DNA from: a bacterium | GTDB lineage: Bacteria; Actinomycetota; Thermoleophilia; Solirubrobacterales; 70-9 | Length of the DNA stretch: 36,555 nt | Reading direction: 5' to 3' | NCBI GenBank assembly: GCA_023251975.1 | Contig: JAHEXU010000007.1 | Location: 1 to 36,555, forward strand | Made by a program: the position numbers and the translations under genes | Notes under the pieces: model-generated | Told to the model about the DNA's origin: nothing | Seen by the model: only the letters and a program-made list of their open reading frames with translations | Database searches by the model: none | In this document: one piece after another, positions 1 to 8,319 of the stretch | Layout of the letters: every line of letters begins with the position of its first letter | Numbering within the stretch: position 1 is the stretch's first letter

Positions 1-312
1 TGGCGCCTGGGCGGATTGGGTCTGATTGTCGTGCGACTGGGCGGGTGGCAGCGATACCTCGATCTCGACGGCCACGAGCTTGCCGTCGCGTCGAGTCTTG
101 GTTCGGACCTCGAGGTCGCGCTGCTCGCCGCCCTGAACCGAGCTCGGGGGCTCGTCGCCGCCGTCGGGCCCGCTCGCGTGGTGGCCGGGCTCGGTTTGAT
201 CGGTCTGGGGTGTTGGTGGGACCGATTCGTTGCGCGGTGGCGCCAGTGCCGCCAGCACCACCGAAAAGGCGAGCAGCACGACAAGCAGGGCGATCAGGCG
301 GCGGGCAACCAT
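1..312 (-). CDS. Hypothetical membrane-anchored protein, N-terminal part only (runs off the window start)
   Basis: Open minus-strand frame from ATG at 312 to position 1: MVARRLIALLVVLLAFSVVLAALAPPRNESVPPTPQTDQTEPGHH... One N-terminal TM/signal helix then a Pro-rich linker. Absent from the ORF track, probably because no stop lies in the window. -10-like TAAGCT (minus strand, 329-324) just upstream. Confidence 0.6.
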   Translation of the reverse strand, partial: MVARRLIALLVVLLAFSVVLAALAPPRNESVPPTPQTDQTEPGHHASGPDGGDEPPSSVQGGEQRDLEVRTKTRRDGKLVAVEIEVSLPPAQSHDNQTQSAQAP

Positions 313-837
313 CGAGGCAGACGAGCTTAGCCTGGATACACCGAACCGACCGGCGAATCCGCCCCCCCATCCCGGCGCCGGGAGCCGATTCGCGCCCACC
401 CCCGGGGCACCACCCGGCCGGTGTTCACCAATCGACCCCCGACTTGGCCTGGAAAGCGGATTCACTCGGCCGGTTGGGTGGGTCCAGGCTTCGGGAGCCC
501 TTAGTGCTCCGTGCGACAATTTCCATCGCTATCAGACGGCCCCGAACGCGCCTGACTGCGCTCACGACGCTCGCCGATGCGCTGAATCGACTGGGCTCGC
601 GCCCTTGTCACCCACGCTCCTGACTCGCCCGATCATCTACGGAACTTCCGGCGGGGCCAGGCTTAGAGCACCGTGATTGACGATCTCTGCCTGGCGTGCG
701 GCGATCGTCGGCGCTCTCGGCGGCGGGCCGATGAGCGGGTCCCGTTGTGTTCCCCTGGCCACTGCCTGGGGGGTAACCCCCAGCGGCGGCTATGGGGAGG
801 GCTCTAGACAAACGTCCAGGAAACGCCCTATCTCGGC

Positions 838-864
838 TAAAGGAGTTGCCCCTGGCGCCGATAG
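838..864 (+). promoter_or_regulatory. Sigma28 (FliA/WhiG)-type promoter: TAAAGGAG-N11-GCCGATAG
   Basis: TAAA at 838-841, 15 nt, GCCGATAG at 857-864. Matches TAAA-N15-GCCGATAA except for the last base. Predicted start about 870, just upstream of the riboswitch. Confidence 0.65.
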
Positions 865-883
865 GACAAACGTAATGAGCCAA

Positions 884-986
884 GGTCTCGGTGCAAAAAG
901 GCAAACTCGTCGCGAGGCGAGGACGCAAAGCAACGGAACTCGCGATGCACAGTGCAATCCGAGCTGGCCGCGCTACCACCGGGATC
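884..986 (+). promoter_or_regulatory. c-di-GMP-I (GEMM-I) riboswitch aptamer in the pilin leader
   Basis: Signature GGCAAAC...GGACGCAAAGC. CTCGTC/GGCGAG stem capped by a GCGA GNRA tetraloop (906-921). Second arm with CTCG/CGAG and TGCA-CAG-TGCA. Closing P1 GGTCTCGGTG (884-893) pairs with CACCGGGATC (977-986), 10 bp including two G-U pairs. Confidence 0.88.
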
Positions 987-995
987 TTAATCCCG
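980..995 (+). promoter_or_regulatory. Candidate expression-platform hairpin, mutually exclusive with riboswitch P1
   Basis: CGGGAT-CTTA-ATCCCG (980-995) shares bases 980-985 with the 3' strand of P1 (977-986). Confidence 0.5.
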
Positions 996-1049
996 TCTGG
1001 CTTCGTTCCGCCGGCCTTGGCATGAGTCCAAATCAAGGGAGAGCGCAAG

Positions 1050-1496
1050 ATGCGTAAGTTCCGTGAAAAGGCCGCGAGCGAGCAGGGTTTCACCCTCGTC
1101 GAGCTCCTGGTCGTCATGCTGATCCTGGCCCTGTTGGCCGCGATCGCGATCCCGTCCTTCTTCAACCAGAGGGACAAGGCCCAGGATTCCGAGGCGAAGG
1201 CGACTGCCAAGTCGGCCTCCACCGCCATGGAGACCTACTCGACCGACAACGGTGGCAAGTACACCGGCGCCACCGCCGCGAACCTGAAGGTTATCGAGGA
1301 GACTCTCGATCCCGCCAAGTTCTCGGTCACGGTTGACGCGAGCGGCGACGGCTACACCGTCACCGGCACGTCGGACACCAAGAACTCGTTCAGCATCAAA
1401 CGTGCTGTTGACGGCACGGTGACCTACCCCTGCACGGTTGACGCCGGTAACGGCACCAACCGCGGCGGCTGCCCCTCCAGCGCCTTCTGGGACTGA
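1050..1496 (+). CDS. pilA: Type IV major pilin (GspG/PilA-like prepilin)
   Basis: MRKFREKAASEQGFTLVELLVVMLILALLAAIAIPSFFNQRDKAQDSEAKATAKSA: prepilin motif G/FTLVE plus hydrophobic helix. RBS-like GGGAG about 8 nt upstream. Confidence 0.93.
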   Translation: MRKFREKAASEQGFTLVELLVVMLILALLAAIAIPSFFNQRDKAQDSEAKATAKSASTAMETYSTDNGGKYTGATAANLKVIEETLDPAKFSVTVDASGDGYTVTGTSDTKNSFSIKRAVDGTVTYPCTVDAGNGTNRGGCPSSAFWD

Positions 1497-1538
1497 TCCC
1501 AGCCGTTAGGTGGGCCCGAGCAAAAGCTCGGCCGCTTC

Positions 1539-1570
1539 AAAAAGGGCGGACCTTCGGGTCCGCCCTTTTT
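1539..1570 (+). terminator. Intrinsic terminator after the pilin gene
   Basis: AAAAAGGGCGGACC-TTCG-GGTCCGCCCTTTTT, perfect stem with terminal T-run. A smaller CCGAGC-AAAA-GCTCGG hairpin precedes it (1516-1531). Confidence 0.92.
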
Positions 1571-1691
1571 GCGTGGCGGCGCTCGGAACTTTGGTCCGCC
1601 TTCTCGTCGCCTCGAGGCGGCCGAGACGATCGTCCAGCGGCCGCTCGGACGGCTCAAGTTACGGCACCCGATCCCCGATGGGGACGGACAG

Positions 1692-3089
1692 ATGTCGATT
1701 CGCACTGCCGTTTTGAAACAAACCCCCCTCCGCTCGGTGCACCGTGATATCGGCGCCGAAGCTGGCTTTGCGATCGTCGAGGTCGTGATGTCGACGATCT
1801 TGATCATCTTGTTGGCGACCGGGGTGATCATGACCTTGCAGGTGACGACCAAGGCTGCCTCCGAGCAGCGTGCTCGCGCCCAGGCACAGACGATCGCTCA
1901 AGACGACCAGGCGCGCCTGCGGGCGCTCAACGTCGAGACCCTCGACGGGCTCAGCCAGGTTACGACGGTTCCAATCGACGGAAACACCTATACGGTCACC
2001 TCAAAGGGCCACTTTGTCACCGACACCGCGGTAACCGACGATTGCGACAACGCCTCCGCCGACTACGTCAGGGTCAGCAGTCAGGTGACCTGGCCTGCCC
2101 TCGGGAGTCGGACGCCGATCGAGATCGAGGGCGTCGTAACGCCGCCGCCGTCGGCAACTGACGCGACAAGAGGTGCGATCGCGGTCCGGGTGCTCGACGA
2201 GGACGGAGTCGGGGTGTCGGATGTCCATCTGATCGGTAACGGCCCCGAGTATTTCAGTGGCAGCACCGATGACAACGGCTGCGCCCTGTTCGGAAAGTTG
2301 ATGACCGGCAATTACACCCTCGATACGACCGGCCTGGTCGCCGCCGGAATGGTTGACTCCAACGGCACCCCGCCGGGACCGCGCACCGTCAGCGTTACCG
2401 CCTTCGCGACCAACTCGATCGTCCTCCAGTATTCGCCGCCGGGCGCAATCACCCTGAACTTCAAGACCCGAATCGGCGCCGGCGTGCTGTTTGCGACCCA
2501 ATCGGACCAGATCATCGCGGCCCACAGCTCGATGAGCGCGCCGCGCAGCTTCGGCACGATTGGAACTCAGGTCTCGTCGATCACGGCGTCGCCGCTGTTC
2601 CCGTTCAGCTCGCCATACACCCTATACGCGGGTTCCTGTAGTGCCGACGATCCCAACCCGTCGGGGAGCCCGACCGGCCCCGGCTACCCGGCGACCGCGG
2701 TGGTTAGCGCGACCAAGGGAGGCTCGGCGACCGCGACGATTCAACTGCCAGCTCTCAACCTGAAGGTCTACTCCGGTCGGCCCGCGAACCCTGGCTCACT
2801 GGTCAACGGCGCCCGGGTTCGGATCCACGATCAAAACTGCGCTCAAGCTGCGGCGCCGCTCGGCTACGTCGTCCGCAGCCGCACCACCAACGCCTCCGGT
2901 GCCCTCGCCCAGCCGGGCCTGCCCTGGAGCACCTACACCGTCTGCGCCGATAACAGCCTAACCGCTGGCTCGCCGCGACGCCAAAGCGTCAGCAACGTCG
3001 ATATCAAGAACCTGACTAGCGGCACCGCGCTGTCGTTGTATCTCGGCACCGGCGGCGGCGCCGTCTCGAGCCCGGGGAGCTGCCCGTGA
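1692..3089 (+). CDS. PilV-like minor pilin with a CnaB/carboxypeptidase-regulatory-like domain
   Basis: GFAIVEVVMSTILIILLATGVIMTLQ prepilin helix. Later AIAVRVLDEDGVGVSDVHLIGNGPEYFSGSTDDNGCALFGKLMTGNYTL resembles a CnaB-like fold. ATG 1692 preferred over the longer ORF start at 1569. Confidence 0.75.
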   Translation: MSIRTAVLKQTPLRSVHRDIGAEAGFAIVEVVMSTILIILLATGVIMTLQVTTKAASEQRARAQAQTIAQDDQARLRALNVETLDGLSQVTTVPIDGNTYTVTSKGHFVTDTAVTDDCDNASADYVRVSSQVTWPALGSRTPIEIEGVVTPPPSATDATRGAIAVRVLDEDGVGVSDVHLIGNGPEYFSGSTDDNGCALFGKLMTGNYTLDTTGLVAAGMVDSNGTPPGPRTVSVTAFATNSIVLQYSPPGAITLNFKTRIGAGVLFATQSDQIIAAHSSMSAPRSFGTIGTQVSSITASPLFPFSSPYTLYAGSCSADDPNPSGSPTGPGYPATAVVSATKGGSATATIQLPALNLKVYSGRPANPGSLVNGARVRIHDQNCAQAAAPLGYVVRSRTTNASGALAQPGLPWSTYTVCADNSLTAGSPRRQSVSNVDIKNLTSGTALSLYLGTGGGAVSSPGSCP

Positions 3090-3835
3090 GCGCCCCCGTA
3101 AAAGGCCGGAGCGGGGGCGCGGCGCGCTTGCGCGGCGAGGACGGCGTCACCCTGACCGAGCTTTTGGTCTCGATGTTGATCGGTTCGTCGGTGATCATGA
3201 TGGTTTTCACGCTGATCACGCTCACAACCAACGGCAGCGCCCGGGTCACCAGCCGAGTCGAGGCGGACCAGAGCGCTCGCCTGGCGATGAATCGGGTGAT
3301 CGATCGGCTGCACTCGACCTGCATCACCACCGGCACGACCCCGATCGAGCCCGGCAGCAGCGGCACCGCGGTCGGTTTTCTATACCAGACCGGCGACGCG
3401 GTCACCCTGACGCCGGAGTTGCACTGGATCAGCTTCAGCGCTGGCCCCGCCACCCTGACCGAGCGCAGCTACCCGTGGACCGGCGGCGACTCGGACGAGA
3501 ACTGGACCTTCGGTACGACCGCCTCATCGACCGTCCTGGTCAAGGACGGCATCTCGACCGCGAGGCTCGGCTCGCCCGCCGCGACCGTGCCGGTTTTCCG
3601 CTATTACGGCTACGACAGCGCCACCGGCAACATTCAGACAATCCCACTGGCGGTTCCGCTCAGCGCCATCGATGCCGACGAGGTGGTCAAGGTCGAGGTC
3701 GCCTTCGCGGCTTCATCGACCACCTCGCCAGTCGTCTCCGGGGGGGTTGCCGAGTCGGTCCCGGTCTTGGACTCGGCGTTCTTGCGGGTTTCACCCTCGG
3801 CCGGAAGCGGATTGGAGAACGCACCATGCACCTGA
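3086..3835 (+). CDS. PilW-like minor pilin
   Basis: EDGVTLTELLVSMLIGSSVIMMVFTLITLTTNGSARVTSRVEADQSARLAMNRVIDRL: prepilin motif and PilW-like following region. GTG start overlaps the preceding stop. Confidence 0.75.
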   Translation: MSAPVKGRSGGAARLRGEDGVTLTELLVSMLIGSSVIMMVFTLITLTTNGSARVTSRVEADQSARLAMNRVIDRLHSTCITTGTTPIEPGSSGTAVGFLYQTGDAVTLTPELHWISFSAGPATLTERSYPWTGGDSDENWTFGTTASSTVLVKDGISTARLGSPAATVPVFRYYGYDSATGNIQTIPLAVPLSAIDADEVVKVEVAFAASSTTSPVVSGGVAESVPVLDSAFLRVSPSAGSGLENAPCT

Positions 3836-5445
3836 ACGAACGTAGGGTCGGCGCCAAACGCCGGGTCGGGGACCGGGCCAAAGATCGTGCCGCCAGGGCG
3901 GGCCGACGGCTTCGCGCCAGCGACGGCTACACGATGGCGATGACCCTGATGGGCGGCCTTTTGATGAGCATGATCGTCGTCAGCGCGGTCGCCGCGGTGA
4001 ACGGCGATATCAACACGACCCGCGCCGATGTCGATCACAAGCGCGCCTACGAGGCCGCGCTAACCGGTCTCGCCGCCTACTCCTACCAGCTCAACAAGGA
4101 CCAGAACTACTGGGAGAAGTGCACCTCGGTGCCATCACCCAACGCCCTCAATCAGGTCGGCTCAACGACCAACCGTCGCCCGGTTCCGGGGGGTTCCGGC
4201 GCCACCTACGCGATCGAGCTGATTCCGGCGGCGGGTCAAACCTCCTGCAGCACCGCCGATCCGACCGGAACGATGATCGAACAGGGGGTTGCCGCCGACG
4301 GCACCTTCCGGATCCGCTCCACCGGCTTTTCGGCGGGCCAGGACGAGGCGGTTGTCGCTACCTATTCAAAGGAAGGCCTGCTCGACTACATCTACTTCAC
4401 CCAGTACGAAACGATGGATCCGGTCACCTTCGGCGCGGTGCCGTGGGCGGCCGACGCCTACGCGCACTGCACTCGGACCCGACAGGAAGGTCGCCAGAGC
4501 GCGCCGATCCCGAACTCGGGCGGCGTCTTCTGCCTGACGATTGTTTTCATCGGTGGCGAGCAGATCAACGGCCCGCTGCACTCCAACGACACCCTGGTGA
4601 TCTGCGGCAACCCGCGGTTCGGGCGGGTTGACGGTTCCGGGAACCCGATCGGAGATCACATCGAGACGGCGGCCCCGCCGACCGGCTGGGTCGATTTCTG
4701 TGGCGGTGCAAACCCGAACTTCGGGAGCGGTCTGGATACCAACGCGCGGGTTTTGACGCCGCCGCCGACTAACACCACCCTGCAGTACAAGACCACCTCG
4801 AGCTACATCTTCAGCGGTCGTACCAAGTTCGACCTCAACACGACCAACATGACGGTCACCCGCTACGACGGATCGATCGTGACGATGGCCTACCCCGCAT
4901 CCGGCGTCGTCTACGTGAAAAATATCTCCTGCGGCATCACCTACACCCCCTACGGCCCCAACTACTCGGCCGGGACCGGCTGCGGCGATGCGGTCGTCAA
5001 GGGCAACTACGACGACCGCCTGACGATCGCCGCCGAGAATGATGTCCTGATCGAGGGCAACCTGACCCGCAGCGGTGACGGAATGCTCGGCCTGATCGCG
5101 AACAATTTCGTCCGGGTCTACCACCCCTGCGATCGCTCCACCAGCACCAACCTTGCCGGGGCACTGAGCAACCTCCGAATCGACGCTGCGATCTTGGCGA
5201 TCCAGCACTCCTTTATCAACGACAACTTCGACTGCGGGGCGCCGCTCGGAACCCTGACGATCAACGGCGCCCTGGCGCAGCGCTTCCGTGGTCCGGTCGG
5301 ACAGTTCAACGCCAGCGGACCGGTCCACGGCTACTCGAAGAACTACACCTACGACAACCGCCTCAAGTACGTACAGCCGCCCCACTTCCTCGACCCCGTC
5401 CAGACGGCCTGGCACATCGACCGCCAGTCGCTCGATGACGGCTAG
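3826..5445 (+). CDS. PilX-like minor pilin / pilus tip protein with a large C-terminal domain
   Basis: ASDGYTMAMTLMGGLLMSMIVVSAVAAVNGDINTTRADVDHKRAYEAALTGLAAYSYQL; then about 450 aa including INGPLHSNDTLVICG...DDRLTIAAENDVLIEGNLTR. ATG 3826 preferred over ORF start 3475. Confidence 0.68.
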   Translation: MHLNERRVGAKRRVGDRAKDRAARAGRRLRASDGYTMAMTLMGGLLMSMIVVSAVAAVNGDINTTRADVDHKRAYEAALTGLAAYSYQLNKDQNYWEKCTSVPSPNALNQVGSTTNRRPVPGGSGATYAIELIPAAGQTSCSTADPTGTMIEQGVAADGTFRIRSTGFSAGQDEAVVATYSKEGLLDYIYFTQYETMDPVTFGAVPWAADAYAHCTRTRQEGRQSAPIPNSGGVFCLTIVFIGGEQINGPLHSNDTLVICGNPRFGRVDGSGNPIGDHIETAAPPTGWVDFCGGANPNFGSGLDTNARVLTPPPTNTTLQYKTTSSYIFSGRTKFDLNTTNMTVTRYDGSIVTMAYPASGVVYVKNISCGITYTPYGPNYSAGTGCGDAVVKGNYDDRLTIAAENDVLIEGNLTRSGDGMLGLIANNFVRVYHPCDRSTSTNLAGALSNLRIDAAILAIQHSFINDNFDCGAPLGTLTINGALAQRFRGPVGQFNASGPVHGYSKNYTYDNRLKYVQPPHFLDPVQTAWHIDRQSLDDG

Positions 5446-6223
5446 CGAGTTCGCGATGATTGCCGTCTTCGCCTTTGTCGGCCTCCTGATCGGCAGCTTC
5501 TGTGGGGTCGTGGCGCATCGGATCTTGCGCGGCGAGACCTTTCTGACCGGGCGATCGCGCTGCGATGCCTGCGGCGCCCAGATCGCGACCTACGACAACA
5601 TCCCGCTGTTCTCGTGGCTTTTGTTGCGAGGGCGCTGCCGCAAGTGTGGCGATCCGATTCCGCCGCGCTACCCGTTGGTCGAGTTGATCCTCGGGCTCGC
5701 CTACGCCGCCACCTGGTTGGTCTGGCACGACGAGCCCGACGCTGCCGCCCAGATTGTGCTCGGGCTCGCCTTCGCGACGATGTTGGCGATCATCACCCTG
5801 ACCGACCTCGAAGCGCGAATCATCCCGAACGGAGTCCTGATCGCGGCGGTTCTTGCCGCGGTAATGATCATCGCGATCGGTGGACTCGCGATCGAGCAGC
5901 GATTGGTGGCGGCCGCGATCGTCGGCGGCCTCTTCTTGGCGATCGCCTGGTTCTTGCCGCGCGGCTTCGGGATGGGGGATGCGAAGCTGATCGCGGTGAT
6001 GTCGATCTACCTCGGTCGCGCCGTCGCTCCGGCGGTCCTGGCGGGACTGTTGGCGGGCGGCCTGGTCGGGATCGCCCTGATCGCTCGACACGGCGCCGCA
6101 GCGCGCAAGCAGAAGATCCCGTTCGGTCCGTACCTGGCTGGCGGCGGACTGCTCGGGTTCTTGGTCGGCGACGATCTCGTCGGGTGGTACGTCGACGAGT
6201 TCTTCCCCGACCAATCGACTTAG
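5435..6223 (+). CDS. pilD: Prepilin peptidase (type IV leader peptidase, A24 family)
   Basis: CDACGAQ...CRKCGDPIPPRYPLVEL zinc motif, TDLEARIIPN and GFGMGDAKLIA aspartate motifs, multiple TM helices. Confidence 0.92.
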   Translation: MTASEFAMIAVFAFVGLLIGSFCGVVAHRILRGETFLTGRSRCDACGAQIATYDNIPLFSWLLLRGRCRKCGDPIPPRYPLVELILGLAYAATWLVWHDEPDAAAQIVLGLAFATMLAIITLTDLEARIIPNGVLIAAVLAAVMIIAIGGLAIEQRLVAAAIVGGLFLAIAWFLPRGFGMGDAKLIAVMSIYLGRAVAPAVLAGLLAGGLVGIALIARHGAAARKQKIPFGPYLAGGGLLGFLVGDDLVGWYVDEFFPDQST

Positions 6224-6418
6224 CCCCGATCGCCGATCGGACCGCCGGTCGCCTCCCAATTCCTTTGCCGGGAGTCGATCTCTGGCCGATTCCGGACCGC
6301 CCTGCGGAACCGCCGGTTGGACCAACTGCCGAGTTCTGCCGATCGCTGCTAAAGCGACCTAGACAAACGGCCGATGGGGGTGCAGCGCGACGGGAACACC
6401 GTCACGGAATCACTGCTA

Positions 6419-7501
6419 ATGGCCCTCACCCTGACAAAAAAGAAGAACGCGGTTGTGACCGGACTCGACATCGAGTCGGGCAGTGTCGCCGCCACCGAAG
6501 CGCATCTCAACGGTTCCGTCGCGGTCTCGAAGACGGCGGTGGTTCCGCTCGAGCCGGGGCTGGTCCGTGACGGTGAGATCCTCGACCCGGCTGGACTCGG
6601 CACGGCGCTGAAGAACCTGTTCGAGGTGCACAAGCTTTCCAAGGCGGTTCGCTTCGGCGTCGCCAATCAGCGGGTTGCTGTTCGCACCCTGCGGATGCCC
6701 CTGATTGAGAAGAAGGCCGAGCGCGACACCGCGGTCCGCTTCCAAGCCCAAGATCACATCCCGATGCCGCTCGACCAGGCGGTCCTCGATTACCAGGTGG
6801 TCGGGCACGCCGAAGGGGCCGGGGGGGCCCGCCAGATGGACGTGATCATCGTCGCCGCCCGTCGTGACATGATCGCGAAGTACCTCGAGACGGCCTCGTT
6901 GGCCGGACTCCGTCCGATCGGGATCGACCTCTCCGCCTTCGGGATGATCCGCGCCCTTTGGCCCGAGCTGGCAGCTTCGGCCAATTCCGCCGAGGCCGCG
7001 ACGGCCGCCGGCGCCCGCCTTTACTGCGGCCTCGGCAGCGTTACCAACCTGGCGGTCGGCCGCGGCGGGGATTGTCTTTTCACCCGGATCTCGACCTACG
7101 GGACCGAAGCGATCGCGCAGTCGCTCGCCGAGCGGGCGGGCCTCACCCTTGAGCACGCCCGCCAGTGGATCATGCACGTCGGCCTCGAGCGCCCGCTCGG
7201 GCAGCTCGAAGGTGATCCCGACAAGATCGCCGCAACCCGGCAGGTTTTGACCGAGGGCGTGGCCAAGCTGGCGGACGAGCTGCGGCTGTCGCTGGAGTTT
7301 TACGGCGCCCAGGAGGGCGCGGTCGCGATCGAGGGGATCGTCGCGAGCGGCCCCGGCAGCGCCGTACCCGGCCTGACCGATCGACTCCGCGACGAGCTCG
7401 GCCACCACTTTGAGGTCCGCCGACCGAAGGCCTTGATGCACCTCGAGGACCCGGCGGCAGCCCGGCTCACCCTCTCACTCGGACTGGCGGTGGACCGCTA
7501 A
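6419..7501 (+). CDS. pilM: Type IV pilus assembly protein PilM (actin-like ATPase)
   Basis: VVTGLDIESGSVAATEAHL... RMPLIEKKAERDTAVRFQAQDHIPMPLDQAVLDYQVVG; PilM-like and immediately upstream of PilN/PilO-like genes. Confidence 0.88.
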   Translation: MALTLTKKKNAVVTGLDIESGSVAATEAHLNGSVAVSKTAVVPLEPGLVRDGEILDPAGLGTALKNLFEVHKLSKAVRFGVANQRVAVRTLRMPLIEKKAERDTAVRFQAQDHIPMPLDQAVLDYQVVGHAEGAGGARQMDVIIVAARRDMIAKYLETASLAGLRPIGIDLSAFGMIRALWPELAASANSAEAATAAGARLYCGLGSVTNLAVGRGGDCLFTRISTYGTEAIAQSLAERAGLTLEHARQWIMHVGLERPLGQLEGDPDKIAATRQVLTEGVAKLADELRLSLEFYGAQEGAVAIEGIVASGPGSAVPGLTDRLRDELGHHFEVRRPKALMHLEDPAAARLTLSLGLAVDR

Positions 7502-8319
7502 TGCGCGCGGTCAACCTGATCCCGTCCGACCAGCGCAAGAGCGTTGCCGCCGGCGGATCCGCCTCCGGCCCCGGTCTTGGCCCCGCGTCGATCGTCGGCT
7601 ACGCCCTGGTCGCGGCGCTGCTGGTGATGCTCGGTGGCGCCTACCTGCTGGTGTCGACCTCGAACAACCTGAGCGAGCGCAAGGGCGAGATCACTCAACT
7701 AAACGACGAGTTGACCGCCGCGACCGCGCGGGCCGAGGCGCTCTCCCCCTACATTCAGTTTGCCGCCACCGCCGAGCTTCGCGAGGCGACCGTGGTCAGC
7801 CTGGCGAAGAGTCGCTTCGACTGGGAGCGGGTTCTGCGCGAGCTCTCGCTGGTGATCCCGAACGATGTCTGGCTAACCCAGATGACCGCAACCGCGGTCG
7901 GGGAATCTTCGGCCGATGCCGCCGCGGCCGGATCGGCGGTCGGCCCGACCCTTGAGATCGCTGGTTGTGCCAAGGGGCATATCGGGGTCGGCGAGTTCAC
8001 CGAAGCGCTAGAGGACATCGACGGCGTCGGCAAGGTTGGGCTGACCTCGTCCTCGGTGCTACCACCGGTCGATCCGGACAGCCCCGAGCAGGTCGCGAGC
8101 GCTGGCCAAGAGGGCTGCTCGGTTCGCGACTTCCTCTCCACCTTCGCAATCACCGTCGAGATGGACGCCAACCCCGACGCCGCCGGTGCCACCACGGTGC
8201 CGAGCCTTCCCGAGGCGGCGGTTCCGTCGACGCCCGACGGTAGCCAGACCGCCGCCGCGAGCGATTCGAGCGGCGTTTCAACCGGAATGATCGGCGCAAT
8301 CAGCGGGGTGGGGCGATGA
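7501..8319 (+). CDS. pilN: PilN-like protein
   Basis: MRAVNLIPSDQRKS start, single TM helix, coiled coil, then ...FDWERVLRELSLVIPNDVWLTQMTA typical of PilN. Confidence 0.8.
   Translation: MRAVNLIPSDQRKSVAAGGSASGPGLGPASIVGYALVAALLVMLGGAYLLVSTSNNLSERKGEITQLNDELTAATARAEALSPYIQFAATAELREATVVSLAKSRFDWERVLRELSLVIPNDVWLTQMTATAVGESSADAAAAGSAVGPTLEIAGCAKGHIGVGEFTEALEDIDGVGKVGLTSSSVLPPVDPDSPEQVASAGQEGCSVRDFLSTFAITVEMDANPDAAGATTVPSLPEAAVPSTPDGSQTAAASDSSGVSTGMIGAISGVGR

Noticed and set aside
45-676. Plus-strand ORFs 16-330, 45-623 and 230-676
   Set aside because: Low-complexity Arg/Pro-rich; the minus-strand frame gives a sensible TM protein, and the rest looks intergenic.
745-836. Cobalamin-riboswitch-like pieces (GCCACTG, GGGGAGGGC, GTCCAGGAAACGCC)
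   Set aside because: Upstream core of a cobalamin aptamer is absent and spacing is wrong; resemblance is fragmentary.
4366-5415. Long antisense ORFs (also 6416-7441, 7755-8819, 22554-23828, 24254-25855 and others)
   Set aside because: High-GC shadow ORFs opposite well-supported genes; Arg/Gly/Asp-rich without recognisable domains.
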